From Strigomonas culicis (taxonomy: Eukaryota > Euglenozoa > Kinetoplastea > Trypanosomatida > Trypanosomatidae): a stretch of 11,129 nucleotides of DNA. The DNA lies in NCBI GenBank assembly GCA_000482145.1, contig AUXH01000615.1, positions 1 through 11,129 on the forward strand, read 5' to 3'. A program made the position numbers and the translations under genes. The notes beneath the pieces are model-generated. The model was not told where the DNA came from. It did no database searches and saw nothing but the letters and a program-made list of their open reading frames with translations. This document shows positions 1 through 8,172 of this stretch, one piece after another (position 1 is the first letter of the stretch; each line of letters starts with the position of its first letter).

Positions 1-40
1 TGCGACGACAACATAGAGAAGGAGGAGGAGTGCTATTACA

Positions 41-82
<42 letters not shown>

Positions 83-968
83 GCTTAACAGGAGCTTAGT
101 CGATCTCTTTCTCTCTCTCTGTGTGTGTAGAAGAGCCACCACCAACGACACACGAGTAATCCACCACAATGACTTTACTAAGACTTTGAACGGCGGAAAA
201 AAGAAGACGAAGGACAGAACAAAGAAGATGTTTCTTTTTTTTTTTATGTATTTCACATACACACAGATATCCATATATACATATGTATTTCTTACACCTT
301 CTACATGAGAGGCATTCAACTATCAATTCCTTAATGGCACCTTTTCTAGTGTTCATCACTTTTTTTTGTTATTATTATCATTACTTCCTCATACACCAGA
401 GTTGAATGGATAAGTTGATGGTACAAACAAGCAAAACAAAAACAAAACAAAATGAGAGAAAAACTACCACCACCTTCATCACCACTGAAAAAAAAAAACA
501 GATGCACTGCCTTCTTTAGTTTTGTTCATGTGCGAAGCACAACTCTATATTTCACTGTGCCACTTTCTTCTGCATATTCGGATCATTCGCTTAACTTATT
601 TCATTTCTGCTTCGGTTTGTTGATAAAAACAATGCTGAAAAATTAAAAAAGAAAAATATCTGCATTTAATGTGTACGTGTAGATATGTATATGTGCATCC
701 CGTACGTTGCTTCGGCCATGTCAACACCGAATAACTTCTTTTTTAAAAAAAGCAACAACACTAATAATGGCAATTAAGAGAGAAGAGCAAAAAAACACAA
801 CCAACCAGATAAACAAAAGAAAAAGAAGAACAAATATTAGAGTAATTAGATTCAGAAAAGAAAGGTCCTTCATTTTTATTTTGTGATTTTGAGCATATAT
901 ATATTAAGTAGTGAGGATTGCGAATTACATTCCGTTTTCTTCTTCTTCTTTTTTCTTGTCCTTTTGGT
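1..968 (-). other. Intergenic region, 3' side of the arrestin-like gene
   Basis: This AT-rich stretch follows the arrestin-like stop codon in the direction of transcription and should hold that gene's 3'UTR and polyadenylation site. It contains a (TA)16 run, several A and T homopolymers and no ORF with recognisable protein character. At the left edge, 14-30 is pyrimidine-rich on the minus strand and has no AG after it inside the window. It probably belongs to the acceptor of the next gene, which would start beyond position 1. A plus-strand pyrimidine tract ending in AG (102-130) has no credible gene after it. Confidence 0.6.
45..76. repeat. (TA)16 dinucleotide repeat
   Basis: An uninterrupted TA run of 32 bases in intergenic DNA. 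Similar runs occur at 2774-2799 and 11099-11128. Confidence 0.95.
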
Positions 969-2357
969 TCATGAACTGCTTCTCCGCTCCTTCCGCGATC
1001 CCCACCAGCCGTTCTTAGGTGTCTCCGAGAGAAGGTAGCCCTCCACGATGTTGCCCGGCACGACCGTCGCGTCGACCGGCTCCTGCGTCGGCGACAGGGG
1101 TGGCCGCGCGGCCCCCGGCCTCGCGCGCCGCTGCTCGCGCAGCGCCTCCACCTCACTCAGGTGGCGGTGGGAGAGTGGGTAGTCCGCCGGGCGTGGCAGG
1201 TACGCCGCGGGCTCCTCCGGGAACACGTCGTGCGGCAGCTCAATGTCGCGCGCGGTGGGGATGAAGGCCGCGTCGGGCTCCGGGTGCAGCAGGCGGAGGT
1301 AGCGGTACGGCAGCGCCGGTGCGGTATCCTGCGCCGAGGTGACCTCCGCCACTTCGAGCTGCCCGACGCTCACGAGCGGGTCCTGCGAGTGCAGGCCCTT
1401 GATGCGCACCTCGACAATGTACACCGAGATGACCGCAGCGCTCTGCATGGACGGCAGGAAGCCCTTTGCGGGGCTGCTCGTCGCGAAGCCGTCCAGCCGG
1501 CGCGTGAGCGGCACGATAATGTCGTCCTCGTCGCCGGGTTCCACGTTACAGCCGCCGGTGCTGCCCTCAAAGGCGACCTTGCTCGTGTAGAAGCGGTTCT
1601 GGATGTCAAAGGGGATGCAGACGACGTTCCGCACGACAATCTCGACCGTGTCGAAGATGGCGCTGCTACAGCTGTTCTGCAACTTAACCTTTGCAAAAAC
1701 GGGCTCCGGGTTGGGCGTGCCGTGCTGAGCGTCGTTGTCGTTCTGATAGAGCGCGTAGACCCCAGGGACGATGCCGACGTCGGCGCGCACCTCGCCCCCC
1801 GCGTCGCCCCAGAAGCAGAGGAGACAGGAGTGGCGGAACACGGGGCTGTGCACGACGCAGCGCTTGCCGCCCTGCCGCAGCGTCGACACCTGCATCGGGT
1901 TCGCGCACGACCGCACCGTGAAGACGCAGCCGTGGCGGATCGGCGCGCCGCGGCCGGGGCCGAACACCATCTCCGCCTCCGCCATGTAGCGCAGCCGCGT
2001 CTCCGCGGGCCCCGCAAATGTGTAGTACGTCGGCGGCAGCCGCGCCTCGAGCCTCACGTGAAAAGGGAAGAGATAGAAGCCGGGCTCGAAGTGGGTCAGC
2101 GCGCGGTGCCCGCCCTCCGTCCGCTCATTGCTGCGGCTGAGGTACACGTAGCGCTTCATGTAGTACGCCGTCGACGTGAAGCTCTCGCTCACCTGGTCGA
2201 GCGTCGCCACCTCCTTGCCGACGAGGCTCAGCCGGATGCAGCGGCACGACACGGCCGCGTTCACGCGCACGCGCACCTCCCCGCGAAGCTCCTCGCCTGC
2301 CGTGAAGGCGGCGCTCTCCAGCTCCAGCGTCAGCTGCACCGCATCGCTCGAGGCCAT
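969..2357 (-). CDS. Arrestin-like (alpha-arrestin type) protein
   Basis: A 462-residue protein with an arrestin fold. Residues 5-155 fit the arrestin N-terminal domain: an opening strand pattern (VQLTLELESAAFTAGEELRG), a strand pattern ending RLSLVGKE near residue 48, and FYLFPFHVRLEARLPPTYY at 94-112, the counterpart of the FPF...LPSSF stretch of ARRDC proteins. At 178-200, CLLCFWGDAGGEVRADVGIVPG resembles the CxxCF...PG segment opening the alpha-arrestin C domain, which then runs to about 345. The last 110 residues are Pro- and Arg-rich and probably disordered. No membrane segment or signal peptide is seen. Family members are usually adaptors for membrane-protein trafficking and ubiquitination; that role here is inference. 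The start is the first ATG after a strong predicted spliced-leader acceptor 57 nt upstream. It is the last gene of the cluster in the window and ends in TGA. Confidence 0.85.
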   Translation of the reverse strand: MASSDAVQLTLELESAAFTAGEELRGEVRVRVNAAVSCRCIRLSLVGKEVATLDQVSESFTSTAYYMKRYVYLSRSNERTEGGHRALTHFEPGFYLFPFHVRLEARLPPTYYTFAGPAETRLRYMAEAEMVFGPGRGAPIRHGCVFTVRSCANPMQVSTLRQGGKRCVVHSPVFRHSCLLCFWGDAGGEVRADVGIVPGVYALYQNDNDAQHGTPNPEPVFAKVKLQNSCSSAIFDTVEIVVRNVVCIPFDIQNRFYTSKVAFEGSTGGCNVEPGDEDDIIVPLTRRLDGFATSSPAKGFLPSMQSAAVISVYIVEVRIKGLHSQDPLVSVGQLEVAEVTSAQDTAPALPYRYLRLLHPEPDAAFIPTARDIELPHDVFPEEPAAYLPRPADYPLSHRHLSEVEALREQRRARPGAARPPLSPTQEPVDATVVPGNIVEGYLLSETPKNGWWGSRKERRSSS

Positions 2358-2414
2358 CCCAACGGTGGTGTTGTTTGGGGAGGTGCGCGCGCGGTTGAGG
2401 TTGGAGTGGCAATT

Positions 2415-2482
2415 CTAAAGAGAGAGAGACAGTGAGTAATAGCAGAAACAAAGGAAAAAGAGGAAAAAAAGAACCAAAAGGA
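2415..2482 (-). promoter_or_regulatory. Predicted spliced-leader acceptor, arrestin-like gene
   Basis: On the minus strand a long pyrimidine-rich tract ends in TCTCTCTCTCTTT followed by the first AG (2415-2416). The predicted 5'UTR is 57 nt. This layout matches trypanosomatid trans-splicing signals. It is inferred from sequence only. Confidence 0.75.
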
Positions 2483-2768
2483 ATTGTGGACCTAACTGTA
2501 GGAGTGATGATGAGAAAAGTTACAAAAAAAAAGACGATGATTAAAGGGGAAGAAAAAAAAAGTAGGATAGGTGTAGATACCTATACTTCAAGTTCTTTCT
2601 CTCTCTGGTAACTATCTCTCTCCTTCTCCCTCTATCTTTCTCACCCTCTTTGATCACTCTACAGAAAAAGGAAGAAAGAAAGATAAGAATTAATTTAGAA
2701 GGCTAGACGGGCACTAACCTGAGAAGTGAATTAAAAGAATACTGATTCTTTCCCTTATAGAAAAGTAC

Positions 2769-2799
<31 letters not shown>

Positions 2800-3303
2800 A
2801 GAGAGTCAGAAGAAAAAGAAGAAGAACATAAGAGAACGATGATAGAGTATACAATAAAGAAATAAACAACAACAAAAGAAAACTACAGAGCATACATTTT
2901 CAAAACCTCTTATACATTATAAAATAATGCTATCTTTTTTTTTTTGTGGTACACTGTTCACCGAGCACGCGTACATACACGATCATTATAATATAATTAT
3001 GTGAAGACGACATACTTTTGTACTTACCATATTCCTTTTTTCAAACAAGAAGGAAAAAAAAAGATGCCAACAACAACAATAATAAAACGAAACGAGAAGT
3101 TTTAAACAACAACAAAAAAAACATGATATCACTCCTTTCTCATTCTCTAAGCATGCGCATAAATATAGATGTCACTCCATAGAGTGCACTTTTGAGAGGA
3201 AATAGACGCGATGATCAGCACATCGTGATCGTAGCGGAAACAACAGGAGGGAGAAAAAAAAAGAGAGAGGGGAAAGCGAAAAGGGTGTAACCGTTTGCGT
3301 TAT
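2483..3303 (-). other. Intergenic region, 3' side of the kinase gene
   Basis: About 0.8 kb of AT-rich DNA that should hold the kinase 3'UTR and poly(A) site, then the upstream part of the arrestin processing signal. It contains (TA)13 at 2774-2799, many A runs and a long CT-rich plus-strand tract at 2588-2663. About 75-95 bases past the kinase stop, 3209-3230 can form two competing 5-bp stems (CGATG/CATCG and GATCA/TGATC). No protein-like ORF or RNA gene is recognisable. Confidence 0.55.
2774..2799. repeat. (TA)13 dinucleotide repeat
   Basis: An uninterrupted 26-base TA run in the intergenic DNA between the kinase and arrestin-like genes. Confidence 0.95.
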
Positions 3304-4458
3304 CTATTTAGGCGCCAGCCCCGGCTCGTCCGCGTGGTTCTCCTCCTCCTCCTCCTCGACGAGGAGGTCTTCGGAGAAAACCGGGACCTGACGTTCGATC
3401 GTCTCCACCAGCTGCGCGAGCGACATGCCCTGTGTCGGCGTGAAGCTCGGCAGCGGCTCCTTGTCCTGCAGCGCGACCATCTCGTCGATGAAGGCGCGAC
3501 ACGGCGCAAACCACGGGTGGCGCAGCGCCGCGTCGGCGGTGGGCCGCTGCGTCGGGTCGAACTGCAGGAGCTGCGCCGCGAGGTGGACGGCGAGCGGCAC
3601 GCTGTGATCCTCCGGCTGCATCAGCACCGGCGACGCGCGCAGCAGGTCGACCAGCACCGGCGCGCACGGCCGCCGCTCCAAGTACGCGAGCGCGTAGTGC
3701 TTTGCGTTCACACTCGCCCGCTCGAGCGGGCGGCCCGCGTCGAACAGCCCCGGCGGCGGCGTCCCGACGAGGTGAAAGATGAGGTTGAGCTGATTGGCGG
3801 AGTCGTTCGCCTTGCCGGGGAAGAGGTGGCGGCGCAGCAGCAGCTCGCCGAGGATGACGCCGACGCTCCAGACATCACTCGGGTAGCTGTACTCGGCGTC
3901 CAGGATGATCTCCGGCGCGCGGTACCACTGTGTGACGACCCCGAACGACAGCTGCTCGTCTGGGTCGAAGAAGCGGCTGAGGCCGAAGTCGCAGAGGAAT
4001 ATCTGCGAGTTGCTCTGCACAAGAATGTTGCGCGTGCTGACATCGCGGTGCAGCACGCAGCAGCGGTGCAGCGCGCGGATCGCCAGCAGCAGCTGACACG
4101 TGATGTACCGGATGATGTTCTCGTCCAGCTGGATGGTGGTGTTCTTAATGACCGACGAGAGGTCCGACGTCACGTAGTCCATCGCCACGTAGACGTCCTT
4201 CTCCTTCGAGACGGGACGGAAAAAGAGCCGGCAGCCGACCACCTGTTCGCAGAACTGCAGCTTCTGCAGGATCTCCACTTCGCGCAGCACGCGCCGCGCG
4301 CTGTCCTCGCTCTTCGAGTAGTGCGGGATCTTCTTCAGCGCGACGAGGTCGCCGCAGAACTCCGCCTTGCACACCGCGCCGTAGGCGCCCTGGCCGACGA
4401 TCGCCTCCACCTTGAAGGTCGGCGGCACGTCGAAAATGATAGGTGTGTTGTTACGCAT
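3304..4458 (-). CDS. CMGC/MAPK-like protein kinase with atypical catalytic loop
   Basis: A 384-residue Ser/Thr-type kinase of the CMGC group. Visible features are the glycine loop GQGAYG (22-27), VALK with K42, alpha-C Glu60 in RVLRE, catalytic D139, metal-binding N144, DFG 157-159, APE 181-183 and a C-lobe with FDPTQRPTADAALRHPWF. The VVTQWYRAPE segment and the C-lobe resemble MAPK and Nemo-like kinases. Two oddities stand out. The catalytic loop reads HRDVSTRN instead of HRDLKPxN, losing the usual Lys. The activation-lip TXY position holds SFG (171-173). The C-terminus has a run of six Glu at 368-373. The ATG at 4458 is preferred: the in-frame ATG at 4509 lies upstream of the predicted acceptor AG (4488-4489), and the family-like sequence begins at MRNNTP. 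All core ATP-site residues except the loop Lys are present, so activity is likely but unproven. It ends in TAG. Confidence 0.9.
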   Translation of the reverse strand: MRNNTPIIFDVPPTFKVEAIVGQGAYGAVCKAEFCGDLVALKKIPHYSKSEDSARRVLREVEILQKLQFCEQVVGCRLFFRPVSKEKDVYVAMDYVTSDLSSVIKNTTIQLDENIIRYITCQLLLAIRALHRCCVLHRDVSTRNILVQSNSQIFLCDFGLSRFFDPDEQLSFGVVTQWYRAPEIILDAEYSYPSDVWSVGVILGELLLRRHLFPGKANDSANQLNLIFHLVGTPPPGLFDAGRPLERASVNAKHYALAYLERRPCAPVLVDLLRASPVLMQPEDHSVPLAVHLAAQLLQFDPTQRPTADAALRHPWFAPCRAFIDEMVALQDKEPLPSFTPTQGMSLAQLVETIERQVPVFSEDLLVEEEEEENHADEPGLAPK

Positions 4459-4487
4459 CGCGTGCGCAATCACCCCAATTTGTTTTA

Positions 4488-4560
4488 CTACACAAGTGCA
4501 CGCACACACACAAAAAAAAAAGAAAAGAAAGAAAGAAGGAGAAGAAGAGCGAAAGACAGA
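4488..4560 (-). promoter_or_regulatory. Predicted spliced-leader acceptor, kinase gene
   Basis: The minus strand shows an almost pure pyrimidine tract of about 50 bases (4511-4560), a GT-rich stretch and then the first AG (4488-4489). The predicted 5'UTR is only 29 nt. The site fixes the kinase start at 4458 by excluding the ATG at 4509. Confidence 0.75.
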
Positions 4561-5481
4561 CTACAAAATAGAGCGCCATACGCGTCCATAGAGGTACATA
4601 CTTGTGTTCATGTTTACATCTTCGGCACTGCACACCTAAGGAATGCAGTAAGCGTGATCATACTGATAAAAGAAAATCGGTAATAAAGGTTTTGTTGTTA
4701 CTATTCATCATCCTGCTGGCGGCGTTTTTTATTTTGCAATTGCCAATGGATAGAAACAACCCTCAAATAGTTGTCAGGAATGGGTAGAGGTGAAATAAAA
4801 ATAAAAAAGAAAAAAGTAAACATCCTTTTTTATTTTCATATTCTTTATTGACTAATGAATCTGAAAAAAAGAGAAAAAGTAAGCGTCCGAAAGATCCTTT
4901 TCACCATGATTGTGCATTTTGCAGAGGACTAACAGTTTTTTTTTTTTGCGGATGCACTGCTCCTCACTTTGTTCACGAGAAAGAGAACAAGAAAAAAACA
5001 ATGTGAAGAACGCAACAATGAAAAGAAAAAAAAAACAGAACCCTCAAAACGAAAAGGGATAAAGGCAACTTTTCCCCCCAATTGTTTATCATTTCGGAAT
5101 TGTTTTTTTTTCTTTCACTGTTGTTGACTGTATCTGTAGTTGTCTATCGTTTAAATCTTTTTCCCTTTCCAAAAACACCTTTTTCTTTATTGCTTGCAAT
5201 TGAATCTACAGTGAAATCCACTTTGCCAATCAAGTATAAGTTATAAAGGAATTCTTTTTTTTTAAAAAAAAAAAACACGGATAAAAAAAGAAAGAAAAAG
5301 TAAAGTCGCAAGGACTTGGGTTCGTTAGTGTATTATCCTTTTTCCTTTTTTTTCTGTGCCTAAAAAAAAAAACAATAAAAAAACCAACTATTCTTTTTTA
5401 TTATGATTAGCATTTAGCTTTTTTTTTCTCTCTATCTCTCTCTCTCACACACACAGACACGTTTTCCGCTCGCGCAGCGCC
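4561..5481 (-). other. Intergenic region, 3' side of the P5C dehydrogenase gene
   Basis: About 0.9 kb of AT-rich DNA dense in A and T homopolymers of 8-12 bases. It should contain the 3'UTR and poly(A) site of the dehydrogenase mRNA. A 6-bp stem (ACTGCA/TGCAGT) with an 11-base loop lies near 4627-4650, but this is weak. A CT-rich plus-strand tract followed by CACACACAG lies at about 5425-5456. No protein-like ORF or RNA gene is recognisable. Confidence 0.55.
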
Positions 5482-7161
5482 TTACAGCGTGTACACGTCC
5501 GGCAGCTGGTGCGGGTAGGAGATAGTCGGCGTGACGTCAAAGTTCTCCTTGATGGAGCGCGCGGAGACGAAGCGGGTCACGAAGGGCTGTGCGCCAGGCT
5601 TGTCGTTCGACCCACTGAGGCGGCCGCCGCCAAAGGGCTGCTGGCCGACCACGGCGCCGGTGCACTTATCGTTGATGTAGAAGTTGCCGGCCGCGTAGCG
5701 CAGGTGCCGGTCAGCCTCGCGGATGACCTCGCGGTCGCGCGCAAAGACGGCGCCGGTGAGCGCGTACTGGGTGGAGGTGTCGATGAGCTCGCACACGTCC
5801 TTCCAGTAGTTCGGCTTGCTGTCGTCGTAGACGTGGATCGTGACGACGGGGCCGAAGATCTCTTCCCGCATGAGCTGCGCCTTGGGGTCCTTCGACACGA
5901 TGATGGTGGGTTCCACAAAGTTGCCCTTGCTATTGTCACAGTTGCCGCCGGCGATGACGGTGTAGTTGCCCGGGTCCGCCTTGGCGATGTCAATGTACTT
6001 CTTGTTCTTGTTGAAGGACGTCTCATCGATGACGGCGCACATGAAGTTCTGGAAGTCGTCCGGCTGGCCCATCTTGATCTGGCTGTGGCCCTTCAGCAGC
6101 AGCTGCTCGAGCTCCTTCCAGGAGCTCTGCGGTACATACGCGCGAGAGCACGCGCTGCACTTCTGGCCCTGGTACTCGAACGCCGCGCGCAGTGTATTCG
6201 CCGCGACGAGCTTCAGATCCGCCGAGGGGTGCACCAGGTGGAAATCCTTGCCGCCCGTCTCGCCGGAGATGCGCGGGAAGTTGCGGTAGGACTCCAGGCG
6301 GCCGTAGATGCTCTTGTTCAGCGTGTTGAAGACGCGCGTGGAACCGGTGAAGATGACACCCGCGAGGTGCTCGCTGCCGTGTACGATGTCCATCACCTCG
6401 TGCGGGCACGGCAGGAAGTTCACCACGCCCTTGGGCAGGCCCGCCTCCTCCATGATCTCGAAGAACATGTAGCTTGACAGAATCGCCGTGCGGGACGGCT
6501 TCCAGATGACCGCGTTACCCATCAGCGCGGGCGTCGCCGCGAGGTTGGCGGAGATGGCGGTGAAGTTGAAGGGCGTGATGGCGGACCAGAAGCCCTCCAT
6601 CGGGCGATAGTCCGTCGTGTTCCACACACCCGAGTTCGGCACGGAGTAGGGCTGCTGGCGGTACAGCTCCTCCGCGAAGTGGACGTTCCAGCGCAGGAAG
6701 TCGCACGCCTCCGCGACGCAGTCGATCTCCGCCTGCCACGGGTTCTTGCCCTGGCCGAGCATCGTCGCCGCGCGCATGTCGGCGCGGTACTTGGTCGAAA
6801 TGAGGTGCGCCGTCTTGAGGAAGATGGCTGCGCGGTCGCGGAACGGCACGCGCGACCACTCCTGCTGCGCGCGCGTCGCCACCGCCACCGCCTGCTGGCC
6901 GAGCTCCGGCGTCGCGTCGTACACCTTCGCGATCGCGACGCTGTGGTCGGTCGGCATCGTGCGGGTGTAGGAGCGGCCGGTGGTGTGCCGCACGCCGTCC
7001 ACGACGACCGGGATCTCGCGCGTCTCTCCGCGGAGACGCTTACAGGCGGCGAGCGTCACGGCGGCGGACTCGGAGCCAGGCTCAAAGTGATCCATACGCT
7101 CATTGAGAATGGGCGGGCTCTTCACGAAGGCGTACGACAGCGCAAGGGAGCGGCGCAGCAT
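5482..7161 (-). CDS. P5CDH: Delta-1-pyrroline-5-carboxylate dehydrogenase, mitochondrial
   Basis: A 559-residue aldehyde dehydrogenase of the ALDH4 (P5CDH) family. It oxidises glutamate-gamma-semialdehyde, in equilibrium with pyrroline-5-carboxylate, to glutamate with NAD+. This is the step after proline dehydrogenase, a pathway important for insect-stage trypanosomatid energy metabolism. Visible motifs are SAITPFNFTA (193-202), VIWKPS with K221, FTGSTRVF (271-278), the general base E301 in SGETGGKDF, the nucleophile C335 in GQKCSACSR, EIFGPVV (434-440) and PFGGGRLSGSNDKPG (509-523). The FNF and SGETGGKDF forms are typical of P5CDH. The N-terminus MLRRSLALSYAF, basic and hydrophobic without acidic residues, fits a mitochondrial presequence. 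Length matches eukaryotic family members. The start is the first ATG after a predicted acceptor only 17 nt upstream. All catalytic residues are intact. It ends in TAA. Confidence 0.97.
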   Translation of the reverse strand: MLRRSLALSYAFVKSPPILNERMDHFEPGSESAAVTLAACKRLRGETREIPVVVDGVRHTTGRSYTRTMPTDHSVAIAKVYDATPELGQQAVAVATRAQQEWSRVPFRDRAAIFLKTAHLISTKYRADMRAATMLGQGKNPWQAEIDCVAEACDFLRWNVHFAEELYRQQPYSVPNSGVWNTTDYRPMEGFWSAITPFNFTAISANLAATPALMGNAVIWKPSRTAILSSYMFFEIMEEAGLPKGVVNFLPCPHEVMDIVHGSEHLAGVIFTGSTRVFNTLNKSIYGRLESYRNFPRISGETGGKDFHLVHPSADLKLVAANTLRAAFEYQGQKCSACSRAYVPQSSWKELEQLLLKGHSQIKMGQPDDFQNFMCAVIDETSFNKNKKYIDIAKADPGNYTVIAGGNCDNSKGNFVEPTIIVSKDPKAQLMREEIFGPVVTIHVYDDSKPNYWKDVCELIDTSTQYALTGAVFARDREVIREADRHLRYAAGNFYINDKCTGAVVGQQPFGGGRLSGSNDKPGAQPFVTRFVSARSIKENFDVTPTISYPHQLPDVYTL

Positions 7162-7178
7162 GGTGGTGAGTTTTTTTT

Positions 7179-7220
7179 CTTGTTAAAGGAACAAAAACGG
7201 ATTAAAAAAAAAGTGAGAGG
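7179..7220 (-). promoter_or_regulatory. Predicted spliced-leader acceptor, P5CDH gene
   Basis: On the minus strand a T-rich tract (about 7181-7220) is followed by ACAAG, with AG at 7179-7180 and a 17-nt 5'UTR. An alternative AG at 7249-7250, behind another pyrimidine tract (about 7256-7282), would give an 87-nt leader. Both lead to the same first ATG at 7161. Confidence 0.55.
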
Positions 7221-7282
7221 TTTGGAATAGCTTGAGGTTAACAATTTACTTTGCAAAGGAGGTGAAAGAGAGATAAGAAGAC

Positions 7283-8172
7283 ATCAACAATAAGGACGGG
7301 ATAGAAGTGCAGCTACACGCTTCTGTTCTGTTTATACTCTTTTTTTTTGTTGCTTCATTTTTTCTTGTGTCGCATGTGCAAAAATACGTGTACACAGTTT
7401 TTTTTTAAGCGGCAATCATAATAAGAAAGAAAGATACATCAAGCTGATCGTCACTTGATCATATCTTGAAATGAATTTATTATTATTATCATTATTATTC
7501 TTGGTATTGAGAGTAACTCGAAATGACTGAGATATAACACGATCAAAAGTCAAACAGATATATCTTTTTGTTTCCTCTCTTTTTTTTTTTAAAGTGAGTT
7601 ATATATCTACTTAAAACATGTAATTTGTTTGGTTTCGTTCTGAGAACTTGTGTTTTTTTTTTGTTTATATATATTATTACTCTTTTCTGTTTTTTTTTTA
7701 ATATACTTTTTTTCCCTTTATATAAAATTACGCTGTCAAGTAGCAGACAAGCGCATGAGTACACTATATCAACAACAAAAGTGAAAATAAACAAACATAA
7801 TAATTAAAAAAAATAACGACTATTCTATCGTTTTTTTTTTTTTGTCGAGAAGACGAACGAAAAGTGGCACCTAATTATAACAGGTGTACGGATAATAGTT
7901 ATATATGTAAAGCTACATTTTTTTTCTTCTAGAGATGTAGGTTCCCATTTTCTTCTTTATTCTATGCTATTACACTATTACATTCATTTCAGTTTTTTGT
8001 TTTGTTTTGTTTTGTTTTCATTGCGGAAGGACAATATGAAATGTTTTTTTTTCATTTTCTTTTTCATTTGTTTTAATATAGCTCATCGCTCTTGTATTTT
8101 TTTTTATCATTATTTTTAGTGTTTTAATATATATATATGCTTCTCTCTGTTTGGTGGAGATGGCCGGGTGCC
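7283..8172 (-). other. Intergenic region, 3' side of the U2AF35 gene
   Basis: About 0.9 kb of strongly AT-rich DNA with T homopolymers, TTA repeats (about 7475-7500), a (GTTTT)4 run at 7999-8018 and a short TA run near 8116-8128. It should hold the U2AF35 3'UTR and poly(A) site. The low-complexity Lys/Ile/Phe-rich ORFs here show no protein-like features. Confidence 0.55.
7999..8018. repeat. (GTTTT)4 pentanucleotide repeat
   Basis: Four tandem GTTTT units in the 3' region of the U2AF35 gene, about 150-170 bases past its stop codon in the direction of transcription. Confidence 0.85.

Noticed and set aside
2025..2039. PPxY motif (PPTY) in the arrestin-like protein, a possible ubiquitin-ligase docking site
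   Set aside because: It sits within the arrestin N domain at the position of the structural LPSSF stretch of ARRDC proteins, not in the flexible tail where PPxY motifs act.
1161..2435. A 424-codon open frame on the plus strand opposite the arrestin-like gene
   Set aside because: The product is Arg/Ala/Val/His-rich with no domain. It is the stop-poor complement of a GC-rich gene with strong third-position GC bias.
2504..2510. A snoRNA C-box-like GTGATGA in the intergenic region
   Set aside because: No CTGA D box follows on the same strand at a suitable distance and no closing stem is seen. Other C-box-like matches on either strand fail the same test.
3295..4683. A 462-codon open frame on the plus strand opposite the kinase
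   Set aside because: The composition is antisense-type (Arg, Val, Leu, Glu repeats) with no recognisable motif, while the minus strand encodes a complete kinase.
501..4960. An identical 10-mer, GATGCACTGC, at 501-510 and 4951-4960 in two intergenic regions
   Set aside because: Several shared 10-mers are expected by chance in about 4 kb of intergenic DNA, and flanking similarity is weak.
5315..5330. A tRNA B-box-like GGGTTCGTTAG
   Set aside because: Key positions mismatch the GGTTCRANYCY consensus, and no A box or cloverleaf can be drawn around it.
5509..6477. A 322-codon open frame on the plus strand opposite the P5C dehydrogenase
   Set aside because: It is a shadow of a well-conserved gene; the repetitive Val/Ala/Asp/Arg product has no domain.
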